A stretch of 64,000 nt of DNA. It comes from Macrocystis pyrifera (lineage: Eukaryota > Sar > Phaeophyceae > Laminariales > Laminariaceae). This document shows, piece after piece, positions 21,314 to 35,058 of this stretch. The stretch spans positions 4,183,095 to 4,247,094 of the forward strand of contig JASSKH010000029.1 of NCBI GenBank assembly GCA_031763025.1. The letters are read 5' to 3'. A program made the translations under genes and the position numbers. A model generated the notes under the pieces. The model did no database searches. It saw only the letters and a program-made list of their open reading frames with translations, and had not been told where the DNA came from. Numbering within the stretch: the stretch's first letter is position 1; every line of letters starts with the position of its first letter.

Positions 21314-21805
21314 TTGTTGGAAAATGGCTACTGCTCTTGTTGGCCTCTACATCCTGTTGGGACTCCCAATATTGGTGTGCCCGAGTATGATGCAAGTTCG
21401 TCAGTTGGTTCGTGGGGCGGCATCCAGGATATGGACGCTAGTGCTACCGTTGCGGATTCAATAAATGATTTGTCTAACCTTGATGCAAGACGATGTGTCA
21501 CACTACATATAATTCGATTGCTTGTAGGTTTCTGCAGAACACGTTCGATGTGTTTGACTTCGGCACGATGCGTGCACGCATTCCATTTGCTTGTAAGGAG
21601 TACACAATTTCTATTACAGCTTTCAGTGATCTGCTATCAGCCTAGACAGGGATCTGCGTGTTTTGTGGCGGTTTTCGACCATGGCAGGTCTGGTGTTAGA
21701 ACAGTCCACGAGAGCAAGGACACTTTAAGCGCGTCAAGAAGATCCAACCATGGGCCGTTGAAATATTGGTTTCGCTCATCGTTTGGGTGGTCTCAATATA
21801 AGTGA
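21314..21805 (+). CDS. Conserved frame with Tyr-Asp-Ala-Ser-Ser-Ser, open 163 codons, copy 2
   Basis: The longest open version of this segment. Besides the motif shared with type Y, its later part (Val-Phe-Asp-His-Gly, then Thr-Val-His-Glu-Ser-Lys-Asp-Thr-Leu) matches type Y near 35,410-35,470 (Val-Tyr-Asp-His-Ala, Thr-Val-Gln-Glu-Ser-Lys-Ala-Thr-Leu). Two separate conserved blocks in one open frame support coding. The middle part is also alignable in another frame (Thr-Met-x-Ala-x, Phe/Ile-Ala-Cys-Lys), so an intron or old frameshift may lie there. No start or exon ends are firmly placed. Confidence 0.4.
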   Translation: MLENGYCSCWPLHPVGTPNIGVPEYDASSSVGSWGGIQDMDASATVADSINDLSNLDARRCVTLHIIRLLVGFCRTRSMCLTSARCVHAFHLLVRSTQFLLQLSVICYQPRQGSACFVAVFDHGRSGVRTVHESKDTLSASRRSNHGPLKYWFRSSFGWSQYK

Positions 21806-23813
21806 ACCGTAACTGCAACATTAAAAAAAATAGCTGCTCAGCGATGCACAGTCATCTTTCAAGCGCATCTCTATCAAACATGGCGCCCCGCAGTCGTTTG
21901 CCAGGAAGTCATATTCCTCGCGTTCTGATACATTCACGTTCCCGCCATTGGTCTGCACACACAGCGTCTTAAACGCGTTGAGCTTGCATTTAACGACGAG
22001 GTTTACTTTTCGTGCTTCTAGCTGTTGCGTTCTGCGAACGGTAGATGATACAGTATTTCTCTTCATCAGCGGAAATATTTCAGACAATTTCGTGGACACA
22101 CATGTGCCATCCTAGGTGGATCTTGTTCAGCTACGTGTTAGTGAAACATTAGGTAGTAGTTTTATCACTTCTGTGCATGATATAGCCTATGTTCATTGGT
22201 GTCGGCGGGATGTCCGACAAGGTTAAGGTCAGCAATTATTCGAACTTACACACTATTTCGGCCGCGTAAGCCTGATTGTTTTCGTTTCTTGAAGTAGTTT
22301 TCACGTTCATTTTCGATCTGAAATGCCATCTGTCACACCGGGTATATATTGCAGGTGCACAACATTCCTTTACTAAGCAGTATCCACAATGTTTTCACAT
22401 GTGTGTCGTGGTTGCATATCTAAACTAGCTGTCTTGCCACCTACGGATTTTTTGTTTCGACCCCCTGTTGTAGAACAAACGTGGAGCCCTATATCACAAA
22501 TACCGGGGCCCGTTGGGGTTCCACACACCGTAAAGAGCTGCTCGCACCTCATCCCATCCAATATCGTTATGAGAACCCTAATCATCAAGTCGTTGCTTGT
22601 AACTACCGATATAGTCGACCGCGTGGATGGATTATAGTGCATGTGAATCCCGCCAATAAAATGAACGACCGACGCGTGTCGAGGTTTGGTCTATGTGAAG
22701 AGGGATGCAGAGGTTGGACCAGGTACTTGTGTTGAGGAAGAAGGCAAAGTGTTTGTATAATTGCCTACTATATGTCCCCGTGAAAGAGAGCGATAAATTG
22801 TGGTTGAATTCACGGCCTAGTTGTCCCTGCAAGAGCCACAAACCACGAACATATGCACCCTGTGGGTTGTTGCTTCGGCTAACCGCACGTCATCCAGCAA
22901 CATTCCCGGATACATACGGTGACGATCTCGCTACCCCCATCGTACAACGAACCTCTCCATAGAGGTAGGTTGAATCTATCTAGACTCAATTGCGAGCAAG
23001 TCAATTACTGCAATCTCTCCGTATGGTACAATTCTCAGACATATGCTTGTATAGTCAGGCGTACTTGTGCGTAGAGACTGCACACTCACTTGATACTTTG
23101 GGGTATCAATGATCCTACCCCACACGCTCCCACGACGTCAATCAATGGCTAGCGAAACGTATCTGTCACCAGATGACGTGCGAATCCAAACACACAGTCG
23201 AACCCGTGCATCCACGGCAACAATATTGAAAACAAGAAATATGAAATGATAAGAACGCTTGTCGACTCGAAAATTTACGGCGGCAAAAATGCGCAATTTT
23301 CAAGAAAACTGTCAGTGGTTTTCACCTGACTAATGCCGCAGTATTCCATCTGAAAACAAACGGTAGTATGTGATTATGTGGTGTGTTCAATTTGCCCTGT
23401 CCATTGATTGCTACAATAGACCTACAACATTAGACGTGTGCATGCAGCAAAAAAATACGTTGTTGACTGTATGCGCGTATAAAACGAATGACACTCCTTA
23501 TTACGTGTCAGAAACAATTACCCAACAACCAACAGTATATAGGGCTAGAGACAAGGCATACCCACATCCTTTAAGACGACAGAAACATTAATAAGGAAAT
23601 ACAGCTCGCACGTCCATCTATAGTTTTCTCACTCGGCGACGAGGGCACATGTATCAGAGGCTCGTAGCTTATCTGTGATTTTTGCAAACGAGCGTTGAGC
23701 TGCACGAAATCCAAACTTGTAGTCGCGGAGTTCAAAGCACACAATTTCTTCCCAACACAGAACAACTTGGTGTCCATACCGAACAGTAGATGAGAGCGAC
23801 TGTCTAGGCGCCG

Positions 23814-24254
23814 GTGCGATATATGGAGGACCGTGCCCAACAACTCGGTTTGAGTATCCTCCATGTACTTCGTTCGCAAGCACGTCGCACGCTTCTGTTC
23901 CCTTGGTGTTTGACCCGGCGCGTAAATATCACGAAAGACGTCAACATATTGTCAACAGCATACTCGTATAGAGTCGAACCCCGTGTGTGCTGTTGGTATC
24001 GGGAACGTCACGTACTGGCGGTTTCTGAGTCTTGGGCGACGCATGTTTGTTGTTCGGCACGCTTCCGTATCCTGGGGCACGCGTTTCATGAAGGTGGCGT
24101 GATGGTTGTAAAACTTGAGGATGACACCTTGGTGGAGTTGTTGGTCGTTAATGGAGGTGGTATGGTTCAAGATAGTCGTCGTTCTACCATTGATGTAGTG
24201 AAGTATTTTGCTGCTGTTTTACGAGAGTGGGAAGTAGCAGGTGTTGTGGAGTGA
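23814..24254 (+). CDS. 146-codon frame, copy 2
   Basis: Same frame as 6,455-6,895 with few changes (Arg to Gly in Val-Asn-Arg-Gly-Gly, Glu-Phe to Asp-Ser). Same uncertainty about coding. Confidence 0.35.
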   Translation: MRYMEDRAQQLGLSILHVLRSQARRTLLFPWCLTRRVNITKDVNILSTAYSYRVEPRVCCWYRERHVLAVSESWATHVCCSARFRILGHAFHEGGVMVVKLEDDTLVELLVVNGGGMVQDSRRSTIDVVKYFAAVLREWEVAGVVE

Positions 24255-25230
24255 AAATAATGGGTAGTGGAAACCGGATCTCGACCGATCGGTTATCGTT
24301 GGGCCGGCTCGAATCTTTGCGCTATGGCGTTTACCCTTTACGTATGACGTAAGGTACTTTGGGTAGTTCGACAAACAATTGCGGGGAATGGAAATTCAAA
24401 AACGGCTTGCGTGAAAGCATATAAGGGATAAAACTGATTTACCGAAGTACATTCGGTATATGTATTGGAATGGTATCTACGATATATTGTCGGAATGCAA
24501 GCATAACAATAATTGCGTGTGGATAGATTTTCATATCCAGTCTAACAGCAACGGACATTTGAAGAAATCCGGTAGGTGCGATAAATTTACTCAGCTCGAA
24601 ATTTCCAAGCGTAATAAACGGTGTCGGCAACAGAAATACGAAGAGGTGCTCCAGGAAAGAATGTGTGAGTTCCGGGCCTAGTTGAGTGACTCCAGCACGT
24701 GCTTACGAACGTTCTTGCAGGGATCAATGAAGGTCTGCTTATCGCAGAAGATGATCGATATGTTGATACTCTGGTAATTTGTGAAAAAATGAATCGTTCT
24801 CTCTGATCCAGTCAGAGAGTGAGGGAAATCGAATTGCACCCCCTTGTTTCGACTCGCCGTGTTTCTGTTGGCGTCGGGGTGAAGGGAACCTCTTTGGCCG
24901 ATGGCATGCTGAAAGTCCTGATGTTATTCTAACCCAGCTCGTGAAGGATCGCAAAGAAGCGGAATACCTTGCTTCGCTTATAAGCTCAAACCAATTACTT
25001 CTTTTTTTTTTTTCCATCACTTTCACTTTCCAGCCTAACTCGTAAGAGGTTTTACCCTCGACGACCTTCTGGACAAGCCATGGTCACAGGTGTCTTCCCT
25101 TCTCCCCCCGGTACGTGCCTTTAATTTTTATCGCGCATAGGGTTCAGCATTCCCACTGCTCGTCGATTTTCATCGAATGTAGCTAACTCACCCTCTCGAG
25201 CTTTCCGCTAATCAATATATTTTATGCAAG

Positions 25231-25320
25231 AAAAAGCCCCTACGAGCACGCACTCGGTGAGACTTGAACTCACGAAATTGATCTTGATAGGCACGCGGAC
25301 CACCTACCATGTTGTACGGA
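25231..25320 (-). ncRNA. tRNA-like Pol III element, copy 2
   Basis: Same element as at 7,870-7,960 with T-arm at 25,273-25,257 and the T-run at 25,235-25,231 intact. Confidence 0.4.
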
Positions 25321-26579
25321 TAAAATGAGACTTTCTACGATAGACGTATCACATTCGGAAGAAAAACCCTCGGGCGCCAGTTAACGTAGGAATATGAGAG
25401 TTGGGGTCTAGATCGTTGGGCATACTACGTACGTACACGTTCGAAATTCGTGTGGTATCACTCGTACTAATATGTCTGTCTCCTGTGAACTCTGCACTTC
25501 GCCTAGGGGGGGTAGTAGGTACGTCAGACAACCTAGGGTAGACCTTTGTCGTAGAAGACCTCAAAGTACAAGACCGCCAGCCACAAAAACACGCGCTCCC
25601 AGGTACAGACATGGTTTGTTCAGCATCTCAAACTCCGTTGTATGTGTCGCACAACAAAACCAGATCAAAGGAGGCATTCTACGTAAGAGGTATCGCATTT
25701 GAGAAAAAACAACTAGAGCCACCAAGGCGTCCTTACCAGGCGGCAGATGAAGGCTGAGTAAGTAAATTGTGCTCTCTATTGTTGGGCATGGTTGGTACCC
25801 ACATATGCAGATGCGTGTGGCATCGGTCGTGTTCATCTGTCTGTGTCCGATGAATTCTGCAAGTTTACCTTGGAGCGATAGGAGCCTCAGACAAATTTCG
25901 GCGAACCTCTATCGAAAAACGCCCCAAAGATGCCGTCCATCTTGTAGACACTTGGTAAGGTCGACGTGCAGTAAATAATGTGAGGAACGTATTAACTCCA
26001 GTTGTATCCCGTGTGCGGGCTACGCCATGAGTCGAGCTCATGCTGAACTTAACGCCAAATTATAGCTCACAATTTGAGCTTAGAGTATGAGGTTGCCTAA
26101 AACGGTGGATCTAGTTTCGAGGGTTGCTCGTCGAAAGGCGCTCTCCCCTGGTTGTCCAAGTTATGTTTTTTTCAGTCCATGGCGAGTGGACTGGATTGTG
26201 ACCTTCCAAGGTAAATGATTGGGCACAGAAATTGTGTACTCGACTACCTGTTCGTTTCTGTTGAGGAGTGCTGTTGGGACGTTCAGAATCAGTATGGGTC
26301 TATCCCGTGTTGCGGTTACATTTAGCATAATAAGACGCAGAATCTCGATACGATATACAGAAAGGAATGTCGTCAAGTAGTCTAAGCCATGGAATTGCTC
26401 CCTCCCACGTGCCACCAGCGGCGATATGAACACACGTTTGCGTCTGTCTTGACACAAAATACTCAGCGCCAACCGATGCCGAGAGAGACCGAGTTGCACC
26501 CATTTGGTTCGGAAACCTCGTGTTCATCAACGCTGTGGATACCCTAGAACATGGCTGATTCCTGCTGTTTTTGCCTTAG

Positions 26580-27008
26580 GTGGTATTCTTGATTCCCCAA
26601 ACGCGTTCGGGGCTGCGGCAAACGCTGGTGGAACACTTGGCTAATCTCCGCAAGTTTGATGAACTGCGTGGTGTCTTTAACATGTGACGTAAAGTAAATG
26701 CGTCTGGGCAGCGTTATGCGAGTAGACTGACGAAGCCGGATTTGGGTTTCGTTGTCGTCTTCTGCCATTGGTTGATCCACCAAGTGAGAAGATCGCAGCG
26801 ACGTGGCAAGCAGCCTATTCTTGATACCGTCAACCGAGAGTTTGTCAAACGTGTTTTCGTTCAGATGTGTGGTGCCGATTTCACGTTGCAGTGTACAAAG
26901 TCATCTACAATTTCGGTGTCTGTGTCCGAATTGAAGCTGGAAAGCTTCTGGGTCTTTTCCACCCACGGAACCTCTTGTATTTACAACGTCGGGTATATCG
27001 GAGTTTGA
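26580..27008 (+). pseudogene. Candidate exon with one in-frame TGA, copy 2
   Basis: Same as 9,221-9,649, with the TGA at 26,685 and the acceptor conserved. Confidence 0.42.
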
Positions 27009-29752
27009 TTCGAAACGTTGTGATGCCTGTACACCTAACCTGCGTAGCGATCGTACACTGGAAAACCCGTCTGTCGTTGTTGTAGTCTATCAGGACCGCT
27101 TGCCCGTGCTCCGGCAGAGGTAGCAAATAGTGGTAATGAAGCTCTTCACTCGAAGACTTCTATGCGCCACCAATAATAATATACTTGATTCTATACAGTG
27201 TCCACCACGACGAACAAGTCCCTAAACCTAGTTATAAAGCGAATGGCCTTGTCAAAACTAGTGATATTCCAACGATGTAAGCTAATCGGCTCAGCCCGTC
27301 GAAGCTAAATAACGGCCTCTTAGTCGCAGCACGCGTGTGTTTCCCAAGTCGAAGACTGAAGAGAACAGGGGTAGCCACAAACGTGTATGAAGACTCGGCT
27401 CCCAATTATCCTAAATCTGAACGGTCGGCGTGGTTGCTGAACATACCGTTGCAGAGTCTATCGCATTTGCTGGCCAGGTCTGGACGGTGGTTGTGGAAGA
27501 CACCTCGCCGAAAAGATTGTTTACAGGATTGACTATAGTATGAAGGCAAGCGGTTATGTCTATCCTGGTACTGTCGTACCTTTCCGAACTCCCGTTTGCT
27601 GTGGTGGGTTTGGAGCTGTGCACTGCTAAAGCCAAGTTTTTTCCAGAAATAGCGAAAGGAACAGGCAAACCGTTCACCCCAATATCGGGTCGCAGACGTT
27701 TCAGTCGAAGTGGAAGAGGCATTTCGAACTCTTGAAATAACTTGAAAAGGGTGTGTACCGGATGTTCTTGCCAATGGCATGAGTAGCCTTGCGCCTGGCA
27801 TTGTGGTATTTCGTTTAGGCCTTGCAGATGTACTCTTCTGTCGCTTTGAGTGTCGCCGTCAAAAATAGGCCAACAGTTTAGTTCGAACCCTTTGCTGGGT
27901 GAGCAAAGGCGCAATGTCCTGTGGTGATGGCTCTGCGACCATTTGTGTATTTCGCGCGTATTGCACGACAAACAAGCGCGAACATTGACATTTCGCACGT
28001 ATTTTACGACGAACAAGCGCGAACATTGACATTTCGCACGTATTTCACGACGAACAAGCGCGAACGACGAAACATCAACTTAGTAATTCGCAAACCACCC
28101 GCATTAAGCCTTCTTTGTTGGGATATCCCAGAGGGTTGTTCGCAAGAGCTCGACCCGATTGAATACTTGAAATAGCCGAGATACACGCCGCAGCCCCAGG
28201 AACGCGCTCGGGCTATTGATTCATTCACGAGGCTGTTGGAAGGCCGTATTTCACCTACTTTAGATGGCTCAACTCCAAATAGTCCAAGGTGGATGGGCTC
28301 GCCCTGCTGTGGTTACGTCGCGGAGGTCCAAGGCAAACCAGCTGTCGCCTTGCAAAATGGAAATCACTAAGGCCAAGTGACAAAACGTGGACATGTCTAC
28401 GTACTCAATTGTTTGCTGAATATATCCGCCAAAGATACATCAGTACCGTCACATGTACTGGACTGAAGCAAGCATATGGCCTATGACTACCGCGCAGGCA
28501 GTAGTTCGACTACATACACTGTAGATACAGCGTGGAAACGACAAGCGAGCAAAAATGAAAGGCTATAAAACATATCGAAGGAGAGTGCACTCTACTTTAG
28601 ATCTATATATTTTAACTATAGAGCGTGAGTTGCGTTATGGGCCATGAAAGCTTTACGTGATCTGACTCTGAAACAATCCCAATCAATTTCGATAAAAAAA
28701 CATACCACTGCCAACAATGTACTTTGTTCGTTTAAACTCCGAAGCAGACATGCACGCAGAAAATCAAAGACTTTACCACAAAACCAACAAACCACAGATC
28801 ACCAGCAGCCGATCGAGGTTCAACAACAAGACCTTTTTGCACAATAATGAAACCAAAAATATCAGCGGGTAGTGCATGCGGACAATTCAAAAGTATATTT
28901 CCGGTGGTAAAAAAATATCGTCGATAACGTCAAACGGAAAACTTGAGATGCTTCGAGTATTTTATAGACACATATACTATAGTAAACGTGCGTCCCCATC
29001 TCAGTAAGCCTGATACGGTCTATGTCTGGCGCGTGCTACCGTGGAGGTGGTGTGTATGCTAACGACCACCGGCCTACTCTGAACACTGCAATGATTGATT
29101 GATACACATTCCGTGGTGAACTATTGCCTTGTCAATGTCATTTTCTTCCTCCAAGCCTAGCCCCAACCTGACTCCGGTTTGAGCGGTGAGAATGAAACAT
29201 GTCAGAGCCGGGACAGTGATAGCCGCCGTCGCCGCTCTAGCCGTTAGGCAGGAACGACATCACTGGGTGCCATGTTACTGGTGATGCACGTACGGCTAAA
29301 AATAAAAACAATATCCGGCATGTCATACGTATTGATAAGACATACATGGTGAATGGGGCAAAGCACTCTGTTCGTTGTCAACATAACTTTTCCCTTGCAA
29401 AGAGTTTTGTACTGGCAGTCGCCGACAGGAATTTATCACGAACTATGCTTTGGCTTCATGATGTACAAACAGCAAATGATCACGAGCGACAAAGAACTGG
29501 ACAACAACTGTGATGCTGTCTCGTTTAGATGCTTGGAAAGTCCCATGCGTTGTTGCACAAACAGCCCAGCATAAAATACAGCCACTGGCTACGTGGTACG
29601 TTCACGAAATGTCTGATTTTCAACTGTGCTGGGTTTGTCGGGAAGGCGAGCAAGACCTGAGTGTGTTAACCGCAGCCAAGGCGACGTCAACGCTGGTAGA
29701 TTTTCAGTGTATTATGCAGCTAAGTGAAAACATACGTTTCGCTTGAAGAGCT

Positions 29753-30010
29753 GGTGCGCACGAAGGTTGACCATGTGTGTCTACCTTCAACCTGTAGGGC
29801 GCGCTCGTCGAAGATCTACCGATACGCTCTTTGAGGAAATCAACGCTTGTTCCGTACAAACCATTTATTCGAACACATTAATACCATTTTTCCGCGTCCG
29901 CTGAGCGGCGGTTTACAGCTATTGGTGTAATATACGATATAGTGAGGCTTTACCCCACTGACGCACAGATTAAACCATTTGACCAAACGTTACTTTCGTA
30001 AAGGCCGTAA
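29753..30010 (+). pseudogene. Conserved frame with Tyr-Asp-Ile-Val, copy 2
   Basis: Same segment as 12,394-12,651, but with one extra base near 29,890 (CCATTTTTCCGCG against CCATTTCCCGCG) that breaks the frame before the conserved end. Confidence 0.45.
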
Positions 30011-30194
30011 CTTGAAAAGGCTGTGCGCAGGCACCGTGGTTTCTCGAAATTTCGTGGAAAATTCTTGCGTCTTTGCGCCGATGTATAGAAACAGAATATC
30101 GTGGCTGGTGTTGAGATGTGTTTGAACCCTTGTTGCATATCCCGCCCTCTTAATGTTGGTCATGTCAGCAGGTCAAACCACATGTTATCAAACC

Positions 30195-32436
30195 AATACA
30201 GACGGTCCCGATTATGAAACCCGTGTTAACCTGACGTTGCGATCTCTCTGGAATAATGTAGCCTGTTGAGGGTGGGCGCACCGTTGGTAAACTCAGTGGA
30301 AGCGCTGGAGAGTGTGAGCGTCCTACTGATCATTGGCACAAAATTGCATTGGAAAGCAGCAGATGCGTCTAGATAAACCAGTTTTCTCGTGCGCTTCCAT
30401 ACCTGCGAAACGTACATCAACAACATCGAATGGTAGATCTTTCGCCTGCCGTGACACATAGGCCGTGTATTGCATTATCGTTGTGGATTTTTTCACCTGC
30501 ATTTATTTCATGGTCGTTACGTTTGTTGAACCACACATGTGATATTCGTGAAGCGGATTTACCGCATTATCAAATATGGTTGATAGGCATGGTGTAAAGC
30601 ACGAAGATTAAACAAACCGCAAGCCTAACCACAAACCCGACTAATAGATCAACGTATAATGTTCGTTCCGTTTGCGGCTTACATCTTGTAGGTCAACCGT
30701 TTCCCTCCGTACGTTTATATAGAGTATGCTCTAATGCAGTCGTACTTGAGATTCGACAATCACGCTCTGGTCGACGGTTCAGCTTCATAAACTTCTCTTT
30801 GATTTGTCCGATCGCCAATCGATCAGAGGCTACAATTACCTTAGCAAACACCTGACGGAATCCAGGAGGTTCCATCCATGAAGCTATTCCTTCTTTTGAC
30901 CATTCATTCTATGTTTCCCACGTACTAAAGCCTGCAGGACGAGTTACAAGACACAGACTACTACGCCCCCCTGCTACTGTTTTTTAATAACATCTCAGCC
31001 GGCATGAGCGCTCGTCGGCGGAGAATTTCACATGCAGGGAGTACATCGTATATGCCTAGCACTGCGGCCGATTGTCACCTGGGCGGGGTAAAGCCCATAT
31101 AAATTGATAGTTGACCAAGAGAGCTACCGCTGTGAGGGTATAAGTTACCAGCCATGCGCTGTATCGTTTGGTGGAGTAAAAGCAATGGATGCGCCCGATA
31201 CCAACAGAGTGGTAAATATTTGGGGCGGACGAAGAACAAAACAATCAGCTGGGGACGTAACAACACACGCGATATCTATAGTGTAGACCGATGTGGATAG
31301 GCGAAACACCTGTAACACAATGCAAAGGAAGCCTCGCGAGATCTTGACGTCGCACACACTTTTGCCTGCGTCCTTTTAGACATGCGCTCCAACACTCGCT
31401 GGGTTTTATTTCGTTTTTGCTGCTGCTACAGTAGTGGCATTATTCCCTACGACGAAGGAATTTAGTATCTATTTTTTATGCTTAGTGCGTATGTACCCAC
31501 GTTGAAATTGCACTGTTGAGCGGAATGTTCTACACTCGGCCGTGAATGAGGGTTTTTGCACCACCACACGTTCGAAATTTAGCATTGATGTGAAAATATT
31601 TTCCGTGCCACGCATGTCCTTGTGTGGGCGTTCTTCAGTTTGTTGTTTCTGTTGATCCCTTCGTATGCTTTGTTTCCGTGGACATCCAACATGCTACGAG
31701 CACATGTCGGACACATGGGAAGTACGAATACACCATGCAGCATAGCTACCGCCGCCGTTGTTTTTCCCGACACAGCTCTCAGGGTTCTCCTTTAACGAAG
31801 TCCGTGAAAGTTTTAATCGGAATGGGTCATCGGATTTTCTGTGTACGCGATAACACGACTTCTGCCACCTGAAAAAAAGACCCGTTACGTAGTGAAATTG
31901 AAGGCGTGTTAGAACTGACCATTGCGCGTGCATATGTCCTCCACTTCAAGGCCAGGAGAATTCCTAGTCGCCATAAAAATGTAGTCCGAGTTTGTCCGAT
32001 GTATCTTGAAGCTTGGGGCTCGGATAGACCGCGTGTACAACTCCACGTATCGCAGATGTCACGCTCTCACAAACGACGGTCGCATACAAGTCGCACCGTA
32101 CAGGATTTCAAAATTATACTTTATTCAAGTCGGATCAACGCCTCACATGTTGTGTCGAATGCATTATTATCTAATCATTATCGTGTTATGTTTGTCTTGC
32201 TGCTGTTCAACAATATTGGCCGGTTTGATAGCTAACAAAAGCTCAACTATACATAGTACTGCTGACAACACACGCGATGCATACAAGATTGTTCGGTTTT
32301 CATCTTATCACGGCTTTGGCGACTCTCGGTGTCACAGCTGGCGCTCCTCTAGCGTCAACAAAAGGTGGGTTGACACACACCCGCCTGTAACTAAAAAAAC
32401 AGACTAAACGTTCGGACTGGCGTGACGCGTTCAAAC
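30195..32436 (+). repeat. Leader segment, alpha version (copy 2)
   Basis: Near-identical to 12,841-15,092 but with an intact signal exon at its end (32,277-32,364). It leads into the diverged type Y body, suggesting that alpha leaders originally served Y genes. No other coding frame is supported. Confidence 0.65.
32277..32364 (+). CDS. Signal-peptide exon of copy 3 (type Y) gene
   Basis: ATG at 32,277 encodes Met-His-Thr-Arg followed by a hydrophobic stretch and the same Thr-Leu-Gly-Val-Thr-Ala-Gly-Ala-Pro region as the beta-type exons. Its length of 88 bases gives phase 1 at the donor GTGGGT, matching the phase of all cysteine exons. The start is chosen because it is the only ATG in frame with the conserved core. 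It is intact even though the Y body behind it is heavily decayed, so it may be retained by conversion or still be spliced to something. Confidence 0.55.
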
Positions 32437-32736
32437 GTGTACATTGTCTATGAAATTTGCGAATATGGTCAGTCACTTGACTGACTCGAAATGAAATTGT
32501 TGCATTCTATATTAACGATCCGTACGGATCTGACAATTGTAGTTTCTTCGATAGCAACTTGGTATTGGCCAGGTCGAAAAATGCTCGTTGAGTGTCTACG
32601 ATGTCGAAAGAGCGCAAATCATGATCCCATCGTCCATCGACAATATCAACAGCAAACGGGGTGGACGCGGGCCCATCGGGTCCGCAAGGCATGGAATTTG
32701 TTTCTAAAGCTGGACTTCATTAGCGTGTCAGCGTTT

Positions 32737-33017
32737 CTTTGGTCTCGGCGGTGGCTGGTGTTCCCTATATCATCTAGTAATTTGTCCCTCCAACAGTATC
32801 GCCCGCCCCTATTGTCTATCTATGTTGAAGTTGCTACGCATTTTGCCATTCCATAGAGTTTACGTCCACTACATGGACAATTCCTTTCAGCGAGGAATTG
32901 ACACTTCATGATATTTTCCCCATTGCACCGTCTATGCCGCATCAGTCGAACCGGTAGGGGAGCAGGGCCTCCACGGGAGTCGCACCACGTTTTAGAGCAA
33001 GGTTCGCAAAAGCACGG
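32737..33017 (+). pseudogene. Second conserved exon, type Y remnant
   Basis: Aligns codon by codon with the X exon, including the Trp/Lys-Cys-Ser-Leu start, the Arg-Pro-Tyr-Cys-Leu motif and the Met-Leu-Lys-Leu-Leu-Arg segment at 32,822. It carries a TGA where X has TGC and a TAG where X has TAC, so it is non-functional. The GT donor position after Ser-Thr-Gly is kept. Confidence 0.55.
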
Positions 33018-33798
33018 GTATACGGTATTGGTGCAACGGGGTCACTTGTAGTGGCGCTGCCAACTGGCATTAGACACACCATGGCGGCAACACGACATGA
33101 ACAACACATTGAAACTGAGCCAAAAACGTCACATGGGCACATTCCCCCGTACAATTATATCCGCAGACCAGACATTCGGGTCTGCACCCCCTAGGCGTTT
33201 TTCGTATTCGGAATAAGGTATGGAGGCTTGCATGATCTCGACCCCCACTACATATCGGTAAGGGGTCATCTAGGTGCAAGTATTGTATTTTGTTACAACA
33301 GGGTGGTTTACTCCCTCCACGGTTCAGTGCTCCCTCAACGAGAACACCGACCGTTCAGGTGTAAGATCGGAAAGCCCAAGCTTTGACATTCGATGAGACA
33401 AATGGCACGTTGTTCCTGTCCGCTTTCCAACCTTAGCATATATGTCACTCAAAGTGGATACTTGTCGAAAAGAAAAAAACCCTGCCGCTCGACAAACATC
33501 AATGTTCCGTTCCAAACGGCACGAGCAAACAAATGGCTTGTCCAAAAAGACACACCAGCAACCAAAGGTCGCGCAATCGGACGCTACCCTATGTGTATGT
33601 TGTGAGAGGAGCACTACGCGCATGCCGCTAGGCTTCTGCAAACCGAAAAAGCAGAATCAATGTTATCATTTGGAAAGGATGCACGTTTAGAGCGTGATGA
33701 AACGCTCCAAACACGTCTTACCCCGGAGTTGGACGCGTTTTATGAAATGCACGAGCTGAATTTTCGTGTGGGACTACCCTTTTTGATTCGTACGTCAG

Positions 33799-33917
33799 AC
33801 ACGGTCTACTGCGAATCTTGCTACTGCCCTTCAGCGCAACACCTTGAAGAAGGACGCTGACGACATATGACGTAACTCCTCCGGGTTCACCATGGTAATA
33901 GTACTGAAAGCACTGCT
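33799..33917 (+). pseudogene. Decayed cysteine exon, type Y
   Basis: Acceptor TACGTCAG, the start Thr-Val-Tyr-Cys and the GTGAGT donor match exon C, and nearby sequence (GAGTTGGACGCG, ATGCACGAGCTGA) matches the introns of X. The frame is broken by indels and a TGA within the acidic centre, and several cysteines are lost. Only one cysteine exon can be traced in type Y. Confidence 0.65.
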
Positions 33918-34185
33918 GTGAGTCTTACTCCCTACCAGGGTAAACGCATCGTCCATTGAAGTATCGAACACGTGTTTATTCCCTTCGATCATCAAAGAGG
34001 AATTTTATACATGCAATAGACATGGTACAGCTTTTTTCACTCGCCGAACGCTATATTGTCATATTTTGTGATGTTCGCCTACTAGACAACATTACAACGA
34101 AAACGTTTCAACTTGAGGATGTGACCATGAGTATGTCTCCACTTTTCAACTTCCTTACCTTTGTCAGCACAACTACTCACGATAG

Positions 34186-34690
34186 ATCAGTCGCCGGAAA
34201 TCTAAGGTAGACCATCACAAACCGGCCATGTCGACAAACGATCGAAGGGATATCACCACATTTCTGTTGAAATGCGGGAACTATACCCGAATTCTAACAG
34301 AATTGCTGGGAAATTTTACTAGGCAAGTGGCAGCATGGCTTTCATTGGATGGACACACTCTATTGGCAGAGTTGGTCTTTAGTCTGGCAGGAGTACCACA
34401 TTCAGCAGGGTTGCCTCTTCCCAGCTTATAACTCGACATGCGACTCTCGAAACAGCATCCGCCTACCAGACTACGCCTCGAGGCGGCCATGCCACCATTA
34501 GTTGTCAAAAACCAATATAGCCATCCTTAATTGCGTGCGCCCGTTATTGACCGCATGCCCCACCTTTTCGTGGGCAGGGTGTGACGTCATAAGGCTGACA
34601 ACAGAAGACCAATACGACATCAACAATGTTTCCATGGACAGCGACAGCAGTTGCCGCGAGGGCTACGATATCACCTCAGACGTGCGAAGT
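34186..34690 (+). pseudogene. Type Y remnant of the 170-codon exon
   Basis: Sequence around 34,350-34,500 aligns at protein level with the copy 4 exon through the Glu-Tyr-His-Ile-Gln motif and the Ser-Thr-Cys-Asp segment. Frameshifts and stops break the rest. A segment at about 34,600-34,690 aligns with the end of the exon in two different frames. Confidence 0.4.
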
Positions 34691-35058
34691 TGTCCGCGAA
34701 GCAAACGCTTCATGGGTTTATAGACAAGGCGTTTTCTTTGTTGATCGAACGCATAGGAATTGACGATGTCTGTTGGGTTGGACACACCGCTCATCTTAGG
34801 AGTGTCCAGGCGTTTAACCTCTCTGTCGTGTTAAGCGTCTTCCAGTTAGACCGTTGGTCGTACGACGAACTACCCAACGAATTCCTCCCTCTATTTGTAC
34901 ATGTATAATAGTGTGTGTTGCGTGGAGGAACGCGAGCCCCCCTTAGTACGTGTTCAAAGGTTCGCTAGAAGACGTGTTATTTTTCCGTCTATGGGACTCA
35001 ATTGCTACGTACGTAGTACACGACACCGGTGTCGCACGTGCATAGTGATTAGTCGGTA

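Larger units (their letters stand above)
17355..32436 (+). repeat. Array copy 2: type X gene body plus alpha leader
   Basis: Tandem copy of the 1-15,092 segment, collinear throughout. Homology to copy 1 stops abruptly at about 32,436: copy 1 continues into a beta leader, this copy into the diverged type Y gene. All three cysteine exons and the second exon are open here. The signal exon that should serve it (17,167-17,246) carries one extra C that changes its exit phase. Confidence 0.9.
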